64,000 bases of DNA from Anaerolineae bacterium. GTDB lineage: Bacteria; Chloroflexota; Anaerolineae; Promineifilales; Promineifilaceae. Shown here piece by piece: positions 23,021-31,314 of the stretch. How positions within the stretch are numbered: the stretch's first letter is position 1; each line of letters begins with the position of its first letter. The stretch spans positions 1 to 64,000 of the forward strand of contig JAHDWK010000014.1 of NCBI GenBank assembly GCA_023382655.1. Direction: 5' to 3'. A program made the position numbers and the translations under genes. The notes under the pieces are model-generated. The model was not told the DNA's origin. It searched no databases and saw only the letters and a program-made list of their open reading frames with translations.

Positions 23021-24625
23021 ATGAGGAGAATGACGATTATCAGCCAACCCCCTGCCCCCCAAACACTGCCACACGGCCGTGCCTATCTCTACTTCACCGT
23101 TTTTATTGCCGGTATGAGTACGTTGGCGATTGAGTTCACCACCAGCCGTATGTTGCAGACGGTGTATGGCACCTCCAACATCGTTTGGGCGAATGTGATT
23201 GGGTTGGTGCTGCTCTTCCTGACGGCGGGGTATTTCATTGGTGGGCGGCTGGCGGATAAACGGCCGTACCCCCACCTCTTTTACACCCTCGTTACCATCA
23301 CCGGCTTTGCCAGCGTCTTTTTCCTGCTGCTTACCAGCGTCATGTTGCGTTCGGCGGCGGCGGCGATGGCAGCGGTGAACGTGGGCGCGATCCTCAGTTC
23401 GCTGGTGGGCGTCATCCTGGCGCTGGCGGTGCCCGTCACCCTGCTCGGCTGCATGTCCCCGTTTGCCATTCGGCTGGCGGTGCAGGATGTGGGCGAGGCG
23501 GGGCGGGTGAGCGGCCGTATCTACGCCATTTCCACCTGGGGCAGCATTTTGGGCACGTATCTGCCAGTGCTGCTGGTCATTCCCCTGGCGGGTTCACGGC
23601 TGACGGCGCTCATTTTTGGCGCGATTTTGCTGCTGGTGGGGTTGGGTGGTTTGTGGCAGACGCGGCGGCGGGCGGCGCTGTGGGGGCTGGCGTTGCTGCT
23701 GGCGCTGCTGCCGGTGGCCTATTTTGGCACGCGAGGCACGGTCAAAGCGTATGAAGGGCAGATTTTTGAGACGGAATCGGCCTACAACTACATTCAGGTC
23801 ATCCGCCGTGACGATTGCAACTACCTGCTGCTCAATGAAGGGCAGGCGTACCACTCGTTTTATTGCGACGGTGGTTATGTGCCCCGCGTGTCCGTGTGGA
23901 GCATTATGCTGGCGGCCCCCTTTTTCAACGAAGGCCCGGTGCGGGTGGAGAATCTGGCGGTGATTGGGCTGGCAGCGGGCACTATTCCCAAGCAGTACGG
24001 CCGTGTCTTTGGCCCCATTCCCATTGACGGCATTGAACTCGACCCGGCCATTATCCAGACCGGCGTGGACTATTTTGACCTGACCGAGCCGAATATCAAT
24101 CTGATTGCCGGCGACGGCCGTTACGAACTCAACCGCCTGACCACCCGCTACGACGTGATCACCATTGACGCCTACAAAGTGCCTTACATCCCCTGGCACT
24201 TGACCACGCGGGAATTTTTCCAGGAGGTGCAGGCGCATCTGGCGGAAGATGGCGTGGTGGCGGTGAATGTGGGGCGTGCGCCGCAAGACCGCACGTTGGT
24301 AGAGGCGATGGCCGCCACGATGCTCACCGTTTTCCCCACCATCCACGCCATTGATGTGCCCGGCACGTTGAATACCATCCTGATTGCCACCATGCAGCCA
24401 ACTGCGCCGGAAAACGTAGCCGCCAACCTGGCCCAACTCAGCCCCAACGTTGACCCGCTGCTCAGGGAGGCTTTGGACACGGCCGTGGCCCACACCGTCC
24501 CCATCGCCCCCTCTGACGTCATCTTTACCGACGAACGCGCCCCCGTGGAAATCATCATTGATTCGCTGGTGCTGCGTTATTTATTGCAAACGGGGCCGGG
24601 CGGGTTGCCCGGCCTGGAACCGTGA
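23021..24625 (+). CDS. Spermidine-synthase-like multi-pass membrane protein
   Basis: This is a 534-residue protein. The amino half has about seven to eight helices (LYFTVFIAGMSTLAIEFTTS, then VIGLVLLFLTAGYFIGGRLA). The carboxyl half from about 260 is a SpeE-like Rossmann domain with VIGLAAGTIPKQYGR, IDGIELDPAII and INLIAGDGRYEL, followed by DVITIDAYKVPYIPWHL. Such fused proteins are common in Chloroflexota and are usually named spermidine synthase, but many lack proof of aminopropyltransferase activity. TATAAT at 23007-23012 lies only nine bases before the ATG, so a leaderless mRNA is possible. Confidence 0.8.
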   Translation: MRRMTIISQPPAPQTLPHGRAYLYFTVFIAGMSTLAIEFTTSRMLQTVYGTSNIVWANVIGLVLLFLTAGYFIGGRLADKRPYPHLFYTLVTITGFASVFFLLLTSVMLRSAAAAMAAVNVGAILSSLVGVILALAVPVTLLGCMSPFAIRLAVQDVGEAGRVSGRIYAISTWGSILGTYLPVLLVIPLAGSRLTALIFGAILLLVGLGGLWQTRRRAALWGLALLLALLPVAYFGTRGTVKAYEGQIFETESAYNYIQVIRRDDCNYLLLNEGQAYHSFYCDGGYVPRVSVWSIMLAAPFFNEGPVRVENLAVIGLAAGTIPKQYGRVFGPIPIDGIELDPAIIQTGVDYFDLTEPNINLIAGDGRYELNRLTTRYDVITIDAYKVPYIPWHLTTREFFQEVQAHLAEDGVVAVNVGRAPQDRTLVEAMAATMLTVFPTIHAIDVPGTLNTILIATMQPTAPENVAANLAQLSPNVDPLLREALDTAVAHTVPIAPSDVIFTDERAPVEIIIDSLVLRYLLQTGPGGLPGLEP

Positions 24626-24690
24626 TGCGTGAAACGTGATGCGTGATCGGAAGAATCTCACGCATCATGCATCACGCATCACGCATGACG
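24621..24690. repeat. Fold-back intergenic repeat (GTGATGCGT words)
   Basis: The word CGTGATGCGTGA is repeated on the left arm (24621-24647) and its complement (TCACGCATCATGCATCACGC and on to 24690) on the right. The left arm includes the stop codon of the upstream gene. The next ribosome site GGAG follows at once, so the element fills the whole gap. Confidence 0.85.
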
Positions 24691-24697
24691 GAGAAAC

Positions 24698-25390
24698 ATG
24701 GAACCAACCACCTGGCACAGACTCCTACGCACGGCCGTCATTATCGCCATGCCCTTTTTCCTGGGGCTGGGCATGATACTGCTGGTAATTGAGTGGAATT
24801 GGCCCAGCTACCCGGCGTGGGAATACGGCCGTATTCCCGCCGACAACTATGGTCTGACCCCAGAACAGCGGCTCGACCTGGCACAGCAAACGCTGGCCTA
24901 CCTGCGCCTGCCGGACCGTGCTGATGATGTGATCTACTTGCTGGAAGAACTACTCCTGCCGGATGGGCAGCCACTCTATAACGAGCGCGAAATCGGCCAT
25001 ATGTTGGATGTGAAAAATGTGACCGACAATATCCGCGCCGTCTGGCTGGTGGCGGGTATTGTTGTCGTTGTTGGTTCATTGGTATTGGTAGTGAAGCCGG
25101 AAACGGCCGTGTATGGCTGGCGTACCATCATGTGGGGCGGCGTCTTTACAGTGGCGGTTCTCTTAGCCATTGCCCTGTTCATCCTGCTGGCCTGGGACGT
25201 CTTTTTTGTGCAATTTCATGAGTTACTTTTCCCGACCGGCACCTGGACATTTGCCTACACCGACGGCCTCATCCGCCTCTTCCCAGAGCAGTTCTGGTTT
25301 GACGTAGGCGTGATCATGAGCGGTGGGGCGTTGTTATTGGGGGTGGTTACGGCCGTGTGGGGCTTTGTGATGGAGCGAAGAGTCAGTTAG
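24698..25390 (+). CDS. TIGR01906/DUF1461 integral membrane protein
   Basis: This is a 230-residue protein with four helices at about 12-32, 114-133, 146-168 and 200-225. The loop motifs NEREIGHMLDVKNV and FHELLFPTGTWTFAYTDGLI, followed by LFPEQFWFDVGVI, are diagnostic of the TIGR01906 (DUF1461) family. The family is found in Firmicutes and Chloroflexota and its function is unknown. A CopD- or phosphatase-like role cannot be supported. It lies between two fold-back repeats and runs in the same direction as the SDR gene downstream. Confidence 0.85.
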   Translation: MEPTTWHRLLRTAVIIAMPFFLGLGMILLVIEWNWPSYPAWEYGRIPADNYGLTPEQRLDLAQQTLAYLRLPDRADDVIYLLEELLLPDGQPLYNEREIGHMLDVKNVTDNIRAVWLVAGIVVVVGSLVLVVKPETAVYGWRTIMWGGVFTVAVLLAIALFILLAWDVFFVQFHELLFPTGTWTFAYTDGLIRLFPEQFWFDVGVIMSGGALLLGVVTAVWGFVMERRVS

Positions 25391-25427
25391 CAGTGAGCAG
25401 TGGGCAGTAGAAGACGCTGCTCACTGC
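25390..25427. repeat. Fold-back intergenic repeat (GCAGTGAGCAG)
   Basis: An 11-bp perfect stem (GCAGTGAGCAG at 25390-25400 with 25417-25427) is formed from a tandem GCAGTG word. It fills the 52-base gap between the DUF1461 and SDR genes. Confidence 0.85.
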
Positions 25428-25442
25428 TCCAGAGAGGCAAGT

Positions 25443-26276
25443 ATGAAATCCATCGTCATCACCGGCGTATCCACCGGTATCGGGTATGAGGCGGCCAAAA
25501 TGCTGGTGGGGCGTGGTTGGCGGGTGTATGGCAGTGTGCGTAAACAGGCGGATGCTGACCGTTTGCAGCAGGAATTGGGACAGACGTTTACGCCGCTATT
25601 GTTTGATGTGACGGATGAAGGAGCAATTGCTACGGCCGTTGCCCAAGTCCCCACCCCCCTCACCGCCCTCATCAACAACGCCGGTATCGCCGAACCCGCC
25701 CCCCTGATGCACCTGCCCCTGGCCGAATTCCGCCAACATCTGGAAATCAATGTCACCGGTGTGTTGGCCGTGACACAGGCGTTTTTACCGGTGTTGGGGG
25801 CGCAGGCCAATTGGCCGCATTCGCCGGGGCGTATCATCAATATCAGTTCCGTCAGCGGCCGTATCGTCTACCCGTTCATGGGGGCCTACGCCACTTCTAA
25901 ACATGCGCTGGAAGCGATGTCTGACGCGCTGCGGCGGGAACTACTGCTATATGGCATTGACGTGATCCTGATTGAGCCGGGCACGGTGCGGACGCCCATC
26001 ATCGGCAAATTTGCCGGGCAGGTGGCGCGGTATATGGAGACGGATTACGGCCGTGTCCTGCAACCCCTCGCCGCCCAGGTGGAAAAACGAGAGCAATCCG
26101 CGCTGCCGGTGGAACGGGTCACGGCCGTTATCCGGCAAGCTCTGGAAAACGAGCACCCCAAAACCCGCTACCCCATCCCCCGCAAACGGCTGACCGGCTG
26201 GCTGCTCCCCCGCCTGCTGCCCGACCGCTGGTTTGACCGGCTGGTGGCGCGGCAATTGAAGATGGGGAAAAGGTAA
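25443..26276 (+). CDS. Short-chain dehydrogenase/reductase
   Basis: This protein of 277 residues carries the cofactor loop TGVSTGIG (about 7-14), NNAG (about 78-81) and a catalytic Ser with YATSKHALEAM (YxxxK), the classical SDR set. Arg after the first strand (GSVRKQADADRL) favours NADP(H). The extended C-terminus with basic residues (RKRLTGWLLPRLLPDRWFDR) resembles the retinol/steroid-type SDR group. The substrate is unknown. It starts at ATG 25443 behind AGAGAGG. Confidence 0.9.
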   Translation: MKSIVITGVSTGIGYEAAKMLVGRGWRVYGSVRKQADADRLQQELGQTFTPLLFDVTDEGAIATAVAQVPTPLTALINNAGIAEPAPLMHLPLAEFRQHLEINVTGVLAVTQAFLPVLGAQANWPHSPGRIINISSVSGRIVYPFMGAYATSKHALEAMSDALRRELLLYGIDVILIEPGTVRTPIIGKFAGQVARYMETDYGRVLQPLAAQVEKREQSALPVERVTAVIRQALENEHPKTRYPIPRKRLTGWLLPRLLPDRWFDRLVARQLKMGKR

Positions 26277-26368
26277 TCAATCAAAACATCACTGGTTATT
26301 CGGTTGTTGATGTGCAACTTTGCGAAACGATATTTTGATATACGACAGTTACCGACTATGGAGGCATA

Positions 26369-27394
26369 ATGACCCTGGCTATCGTTCTCCTCGCCGCCGG
26401 GCAGGGGACACGAATGAATTCCAAATATCAGAAGATATTACATGCAGTGGGTGGCAAACCCATGGTGCAGCATATCTTTGCGGCGGCAGTGCAGGTGGCC
26501 GATCGGCCACCGGTGCTTGTGGTTGGCCCTGGCGCGGATGGTGTGCGAACGCTGCTTGGTGAGCAGGCCATATACGCAGTGCAGGCGGAGCAGTTGGGTA
26601 CCGGCCATGCCACGATGATGGCCGAGGCAGCCTTAAAGGGCCAGGCAACCCAAGTGATTGTGACCTATGGCGATATGCCGCTATTGCGGGCAGAGACATT
26701 GCGGCGGCTGGCGACGATGCAGGCAGAAACCATCGCCACTATCACCATGCTCACGATGATGGGCGATCCGGCCAGTTCGTTTGGCCGCATTGTGCGTGGC
26801 GAAGATGGATCGGTGCGGGAAATTGTGGAGGTGGCAGAAGCCAAGAGGCGACCGGACAGTGAAACGCTGCTCAATACCCGCGAACAAAATGTGGGCGTGT
26901 ATTGTTTTGATGCCGATTTTCTTTGGCGCAATATCCATGATCTCCCCTTGCGGCAGGCGCGCAATGGGGGCGAGTATTATTTGACGGATTTGATAGACAC
27001 GGCCGTGCGCCAAAACTTGCGTGTGGAAGCCATCATTACCGATGACCCGGATGAAGGGTTGGGGGCGGGTACACGGGCGGAACTGGTTGCCGTGGAAAAG
27101 GCGTTTCGCCGCCGCGCCAACAATTATTGGTTGGCCCATGGTGTGACGCTTATTGACCCGGACAGCACCTACATTGACCCGAATGTGCAAATTGGGCAGG
27201 ATACCATTATCTGGCCGAACAGTTATTTACAGGGGCACACGGCCGTTGGCGCAGACTGTATCATCGGCCCCAACACCATCTTGCGGGATGCGCAGGTGGG
27301 GGACGGTTGCCGGGTGGAAATGGCGATGGTGGTGAAGGCAGAGGTGGCCGCGGGCACGGCCGTAGCGCCGTTTTCCGTGATCGGTAATCCGTAA
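26369..27394 (+). CDS. GlmU-like nucleotidyltransferase with short beta-helix
   Basis: This is a 341-residue protein. The pyrophosphorylase domain (1-225) has LAAGQGTRMNSKYQKILHAV, QLGTGHA and YGDMPLL, matching the uridyltransferase half of GlmU. The left-handed beta-helix (about 250-341) has only about four hexapeptide coils, where full GlmU is about 450 residues with the acetyltransferase site in a longer helix. The acetyl-CoA and glucosamine-1-phosphate pocket residues of that half are therefore absent. It should make UDP-GlcNAc from GlcNAc-1-P, and a separate acetyltransferase would be needed. ATG 26369 follows GGAGGC. Confidence 0.85.
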   Translation: MTLAIVLLAAGQGTRMNSKYQKILHAVGGKPMVQHIFAAAVQVADRPPVLVVGPGADGVRTLLGEQAIYAVQAEQLGTGHATMMAEAALKGQATQVIVTYGDMPLLRAETLRRLATMQAETIATITMLTMMGDPASSFGRIVRGEDGSVREIVEVAEAKRRPDSETLLNTREQNVGVYCFDADFLWRNIHDLPLRQARNGGEYYLTDLIDTAVRQNLRVEAIITDDPDEGLGAGTRAELVAVEKAFRRRANNYWLAHGVTLIDPDSTYIDPNVQIGQDTIIWPNSYLQGHTAVGADCIIGPNTILRDAQVGDGCRVEMAMVVKAEVAAGTAVAPFSVIGNP

Positions 27395-27400
27395 GCCGAG

Positions 27401-27442
27401 GCCCGAAGTCGGAAGTCGGAAATCGGACTTCCGACTTCGGGC
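27401..27442. repeat. Fold-back intergenic repeat (GAAGTCG words)
   Basis: A perfect 16-bp stem pairs GCCCGAAGTCGGAAGT (27401-27416) with 27427-27442. The arm is built from tandem GAAGTCG words and the loop is ten bases. It lies between the GlmU-like and cytidine deaminase genes. Confidence 0.9.
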
Positions 27443-27463
27443 TTCAATAAATCAGAGGTCAAC

Positions 27464-27862
27464 ATGATCACAAAGGCGCAACAGGAGGCATTGATTCAGG
27501 CAGCGGTGGCAGTGCGAGAGCAAGCGTATGCGCCGTATTCAAAATACCCGGTGGGGGCGGCGCTGCTGACGCCGGACGGCCGTATCTTTACCGGCGTCAA
27601 TGTGGAGAATGCCTCCTATGGGCTGACGATTTGTGCGGAGCGCACGGCCGTGTTCAAAGCCGTCTCCGAAGGCTACCGTGAATTTGTAGCCGTGGCCGTG
27701 GCCACCGAAAATGCCGGTTCGCCCTGCGGCGCCTGCCGCCAGGTGTTGGCCGAATTTGCCGGCGATATACCGGTATGGCTGGTGGATGCAGCGGGACACG
27801 GCCGTGAAACCACGCTCTACACGTTATTGCCCGACCACTTTGGCCCAGAGCATTTGCCGTAA
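27464..27862 (+). CDS. cdd: Cytidine deaminase
   Basis: This is a 132-residue protein, the usual length of the homotetrameric form. The zinc and proton-transfer motif CAERTAVFKAV and the second zinc motif SPCGACRQVL are intact, as are YSKYPVGAAL and FTGVNVENASYG for substrate binding. It deaminates cytidine and deoxycytidine in pyrimidine salvage. ATG 27464 follows AGAGGTC. The stop is followed directly by a fold-back repeat. Confidence 0.95.
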   Translation: MITKAQQEALIQAAVAVREQAYAPYSKYPVGAALLTPDGRIFTGVNVENASYGLTICAERTAVFKAVSEGYREFVAVAVATENAGSPCGACRQVLAEFAGDIPVWLVDAAGHGRETTLYTLLPDHFGPEHLP

Positions 27863-27914
27863 TCCGTTACCCGTTATCCGTAATCGGTTTACGGTTCACG
27901 GTTTACGGGTCACG
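27858..27914. repeat. Fold-back intergenic repeat (CCGTAATCC/TTACGG words)
   Basis: The left arm (27858-27887) has the words CGTAATCC, GTTACCC and GTTATCC. The right arm (27888-27914) has TTTACGGTTCACGG and TTTACGGGTCACG. Pairing is imperfect. The rest of the gap to 28148 holds the separate repeat at 28060 and no gene that I can support. Confidence 0.7.
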
Positions 27915-28059
27915 AAAGATGACACTTTGCCCATCAACAGATGACAACTGATACATGACAGCACGGCCGTGCCTGTCTACCCTATTGGCGGATGTCTCCT
28001 CTCACTGCATCCGCTTCCCGCCCCAAAAGAGCATCCAGTTTACCAATCCCCCACTCTTA

Positions 28060-28127
28060 GTTCGTAGTAACGGCTTCAGCCGGTACTTCTCGCTGAAGCA
28101 CTCCCCGCTGAAGCGGTCACTACAAAC
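28060..28127. repeat. REP-like element with GTTCGTAGT ends
   Basis: The outer ends GTTCGTAGT (28060-28068) and ACTACAAAC (28119-28127) are complementary at 8 of 9 positions. Inside are small hairpins CGGCTTCAGCCG and two GCTGAAGC words. The same ends with different insides occur at 46477-46530, and a left half at 35760. Confidence 0.75.
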
Positions 28128-28148
28128 ATGTGATAAGGAGAAAAGATC

Positions 28149-29279
28149 ATGCTTAACAAAGTTGCGGACTTGGCTGGGCCGGGCATTGGCAATTATGATG
28201 ATCTGTGGCACGTCCTGCCGGATGATTATCATTCCTTGCTCACGCCTAAAGAAACGCAAAAGGCGATTTATGCCGCCAAACAGTACATTGAAGAGAACTT
28301 GTGCAAAGAGTTAAACCTGATGATGGTTGAGGTGCCGTTGATTGTGGATGTAGATAGCGGCGTCAACGATTATCTGGATCGAGATGGCTCGCGCACGCCG
28401 GTGCGTTTCCACATCAGCAATGATTACGACAAACACCCGGTTGACGCGGAAGTAGTGCAGGCGGCAACCAAGTGGAAGCGCATGGCGCTGAAGCAGTTTG
28501 ATATGCAGCCCGGTGAAGGGCTGCTGACCGATATGCGCGCCGTGCGCAAGGATTATTTCCTGGATCATGACCACAGCGCCTATGTAGACCAGTGGGATTG
28601 GGAGCGCACAATTACGGAAGACCAGCGCAATCTGGAATTTCTGACGGCCGTTGTCGCCAAAATCTGGAAAGTCATCAAAGGCGCCGAAAGTTATGTGCAT
28701 GGCCTGTTCCCCAAACTGCGCGATGGACGTTACCCCGACCTGCCCGAAGAACTGACCTTTTTACACGCCGAGGATATTCTGGACATGTACCCTAACCTGC
28801 CGCGCAAACAGCGGGAAACGGCCGTGCTGCAAGAATACCCCGCCGTCTTCATCTATGGCATTGGCTGGACGCTGCGTGATGGCTACCCGCATGAACTGCG
28901 CGCCGCCGATTATGATGATTGGGTGACGCCGACTGTATCCGAAGACGGCCGTCCCATGCACGGCTTAAACGGCGACATCCTGGTCTGGAATCCGGTCACG
29001 CGCCGCCGCCACGAGCTTTCCTCCATGGGCATCCGCGTCAATAAACGCACCCTGGTGCAGCAGCTAGAAATGACCGGGCAGCTTGAATTCTTAAACCTAC
29101 CCTATCACAAGGCGATTCTCAACGACGAGATTCCACTGAGCATTGGCGGGGGCATTGGGCAGTCACGCACTCTCATGCAACTGCTGCGCAAAGCCCACCT
29201 GGGCGAAGTCAGCGTCACCGTCTGGCCCAAAATTTTGAAGGAGATGGGGGCGAAGAAGAACATTTTTGTGTTGGAATAA
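28149..29279 (+). CDS. asnA: Aspartate--ammonia ligase
   Basis: This is a 376-residue protein. Motifs HSAYVDQWDWERTI, LNGDILVWNP, LSSMGIRV and GGGIGQSRTLMQLL are those of AsnA, the ATP-dependent class II-synthetase-like enzyme that makes asparagine from aspartate and free ammonia. It is about 45 residues longer than the E. coli enzyme, mostly at the amino terminus (VADLAGPGIGNYDDLWHVLP), so the start may merit a check. ATG 28149 follows AAGGAGA, which supports it. It is probably a single-gene unit ended by the hairpin at 29308. Confidence 0.93.
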   Translation: MLNKVADLAGPGIGNYDDLWHVLPDDYHSLLTPKETQKAIYAAKQYIEENLCKELNLMMVEVPLIVDVDSGVNDYLDRDGSRTPVRFHISNDYDKHPVDAEVVQAATKWKRMALKQFDMQPGEGLLTDMRAVRKDYFLDHDHSAYVDQWDWERTITEDQRNLEFLTAVVAKIWKVIKGAESYVHGLFPKLRDGRYPDLPEELTFLHAEDILDMYPNLPRKQRETAVLQEYPAVFIYGIGWTLRDGYPHELRAADYDDWVTPTVSEDGRPMHGLNGDILVWNPVTRRRHELSSMGIRVNKRTLVQQLEMTGQLEFLNLPYHKAILNDEIPLSIGGGIGQSRTLMQLLRKAHLGEVSVTVWPKILKEMGAKKNIFVLE

Positions 29280-29307
29280 GGGCAAATGGCGTAAAATAAT
29301 GGTCGGT

Positions 29308-29355
29308 AGACATCCGATTTCTCAAGCAACCGTTGGTTGCCTAAATCGGATGTCT
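29308..29355 (+). terminator. Long hairpin after asnA
   Basis: A perfect 13-bp outer stem (AGACATCCGATTT at 29308-29320 with 29343-29355) encloses a 6-bp inner stem (GCAACC/GGTTGC) with a three-base loop. There is no T-run. It begins 29 bases after the asnA stop and reaches close to the next start, so it may act as a terminator or as a translation block. Confidence 0.7.
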
Positions 29356-29365
29356 GAGATGCCCT

Positions 29366-30124
29366 ATGCCAAACGATGCCCCCACCCAACGTTTTTCCGA
29401 CCGTGTAACTCATTACGTGAAATACCGGCCCGGCTACCCCACGGCCGTGCTTGCCTGCCTGCGTGATGAATGGGGATTGACGGAGACGGCCGTCATTGCC
29501 GACATTGGCTCCGGCACCGGCCTGCTTACCCGCCTCTTTCTGGACAATGGCAACCCCGTTTATGGCGTGGAACCCAACGCCGAGATGCGGGCGGCGGGTG
29601 AAGCGTTTTTGGCCCATTACCCCCGTTTCACCAGTGTCACCGGCACGGCCGAAGCCACTACCCTGCCCGACCACAGCATAGATTTTGTGGTGGCCGGGCA
29701 GGCTGCCCACTGGTTTGCGCCTGAACCCACCCGCGCCGAATGGCAGCGCATCTTAAAGCCAGGTGGCCGCATCGCCCTGGTCTGGAACACGCGGCATGTA
29801 GAGGGGTCGAACTTTATGCGGGCATATGAGCGCATTCTGGTGGACTTTGCGCGGGATGACACGGGACGGCCGCGCCGCGAAGGTGGGCACGAACGCGGGC
29901 CGGAGTTTATTCTGGGTGATTCCTACCAATTTCGCTCTTTTGTGAATGTGCAGCAGTTTGATTATGCCGGGCTGGAAGGGCGCACCCTCTCTTCTTCGAT
30001 GATGCCTCTGGTGGGGCATCCAAACCACGAGCCGATGCTGGCTGCTTTACGCGAACTGTTCGACCAATACAAAGAAGACGGCCGTGTGACCGTCCTCTAC
30101 ACCACCGAATTGTATGTGAATTAG
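29366..30124 (+). CDS. Class I SAM-dependent methyltransferase
   Basis: This is a 252-residue protein with motif I VIADIGSGTGLLTRLFLDNG (about 38-57), an acidic end of the next strand (VYGVEPNAEMR), VAGQAAHWF and LKPGGRIALVWNTR. This is the Methyltransf_11 layout. The C-terminal 80 residues resemble those of SAM-dependent methyltransferases in Actinobacteria and Chloroflexota with unknown substrate. No strong ribosome site precedes the ATG, which lies 10 bases from the hairpin end, so hairpin opening could limit translation. It is convergent with rmlB, with 12 bases between stops. Confidence 0.85.
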   Translation: MPNDAPTQRFSDRVTHYVKYRPGYPTAVLACLRDEWGLTETAVIADIGSGTGLLTRLFLDNGNPVYGVEPNAEMRAAGEAFLAHYPRFTSVTGTAEATTLPDHSIDFVVAGQAAHWFAPEPTRAEWQRILKPGGRIALVWNTRHVEGSNFMRAYERILVDFARDDTGRPRREGGHERGPEFILGDSYQFRSFVNVQQFDYAGLEGRTLSSSMMPLVGHPNHEPMLAALRELFDQYKEDGRVTVLYTTELYVN

Positions 30125-30136
30125 TGTGGCAACAAG

Positions 30137-31156
30137 TTACACCGCCTGCCACCGATGCCCATACTGTTTTTCGTAATACGCTTTGAATTCGCCGCTTTTG
30201 ATTTTGCGCCACCACCATTCGTTGTCGCGGTACCAGCGGGCAGTCTCGATAATGGCTTCATGGGGCGTGTGGTTTGGCTCCCAACCCAGGGCGCGGATTT
30301 TGTCCACATTCATGCTGTAACGGCGGTCGTGCCCCTCGCGGTCTTTGACGTAGCGGATGAGGCTGGTGGGGCGCTCTAACGATTGCAACAGTAGTTCAAT
30401 CATCTCAATGTTTTCCATTTCCACGGCCGTACCCACATTATACGTCTCGCCCAATACCCCTTTGTGCAAAACCAGGTCAATCGCTTCACAGTGGTCGGTG
30501 ACGTATTGATATTCGCGCATCTGACGGCCGTCGCCATACACCGGCAGCGGCTCATGGTCAATGGCATTGGTGGCAAACAAGGGCACTACCTTCTCCGGGT
30601 ATTGGTACGGGCCAATGTTGTTACTACCCCGTGTAATGGTCACCGGCAAATCATAGGTGATGAAATAAGCGTTCACCAGCAAGTCTGCGCTGGCTTTGCT
30701 GGCCGCATACGGGCTGCGGGGGGCCAGATTGTCTGTTTCTTTGCTGGAATACCCGTGGGGAATATGCCCATACACTTCATCCGTGCCGATCTGGTGATAC
30801 CGCAACTTGAACTTCCGTGCCGCTTCCAACAGCACATACGTCCCATACACACTCGTCTGAATGAACGCATCCGGGTTCATAATGGAGCGGTCTACATGCG
30901 TCTCGGCCGCAAAATTGACAATCGTATCAATCTCCTGCTCTTGCACCGTCTGCTCCACCAGCGCCGCATCACAAATATCCCCCTGCACAAAGTGATACCG
31001 GGGATCATTCTCCACCGCGCGCAAATTATCCAGATTCCCGGCATAAGTCAGTTTGTCATATACCACAATCTGGTAATGCGGATACTTCTGCTGCATGTAC
31101 AAAACAAAATTAGCGCCGATAAAACCGGCCCCACCCGTCACCATCAAGTTTTTCAT
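30137..31156 (-). CDS. rfbB: dTDP-glucose 4,6-dehydratase
   Basis: This is a 339-residue extended SDR. The NAD loop TGGAGFIGANFV (7-18), YDKLTYAGNLDNL, the TDEVYG active-site strand and YAASKASADLL (YxxxK) identify RmlB/RfbB. It converts dTDP-glucose to dTDP-4-keto-6-deoxyglucose for rhamnose and other deoxysugars. The rest of the rml set is not adjacent. Later genes in the window (sugar-phosphate transferase, O-antigen-ligase-like) could use such sugars, but they are about 19 kb away. The start MKNLMVTGG lacks a strong ribosome site but fits the family. Confidence 0.92.
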   Translation of the reverse strand: MKNLMVTGGAGFIGANFVLYMQQKYPHYQIVVYDKLTYAGNLDNLRAVENDPRYHFVQGDICDAALVEQTVQEQEIDTIVNFAAETHVDRSIMNPDAFIQTSVYGTYVLLEAARKFKLRYHQIGTDEVYGHIPHGYSSKETDNLAPRSPYAASKASADLLVNAYFITYDLPVTITRGSNNIGPYQYPEKVVPLFATNAIDHEPLPVYGDGRQMREYQYVTDHCEAIDLVLHKGVLGETYNVGTAVEMENIEMIELLLQSLERPTSLIRYVKDREGHDRRYSMNVDKIRALGWEPNHTPHEAIIETARWYRDNEWWWRKIKSGEFKAYYEKQYGHRWQAV

Positions 31157-31255
31157 AATCGCCTCTCAATCAAAAATTTTGGAAAATCCGCTGAGGACGC
31201 GAAGAACGCCACGGTTTTTCGTCCACAAGCCAGATGGCATTTTAGCCAAATGACC

Positions 31256-31286
31256 TTGCACAGCCAATAAACGGCTGTGCTATACT
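31256..31286 (+). promoter_or_regulatory. Candidate promoter with an 8-bp inverted repeat in the spacer
   Basis: TTGCAC (31256-31261) and TATACT (31281-31286) frame an inverted repeat GCACAGCC/GGCTGTGC (31258-31265 and 31273-31280, loop seven). The repeat overlaps the spacer and could be a repressor site. The metallophosphoesterase gene starts 29 bases downstream. Spacing of 19 is long. Confidence 0.4.
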
Positions 31287-31314
31287 TGCCCTACGCTTAT
31301 GGAGAGATGGAAAA

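Noticed and set aside
27955..28314. 119-codon forward frame before asnA
   Set aside because: It runs through two repeats and into asnA in another frame, has no ribosome site and a random-looking composition.
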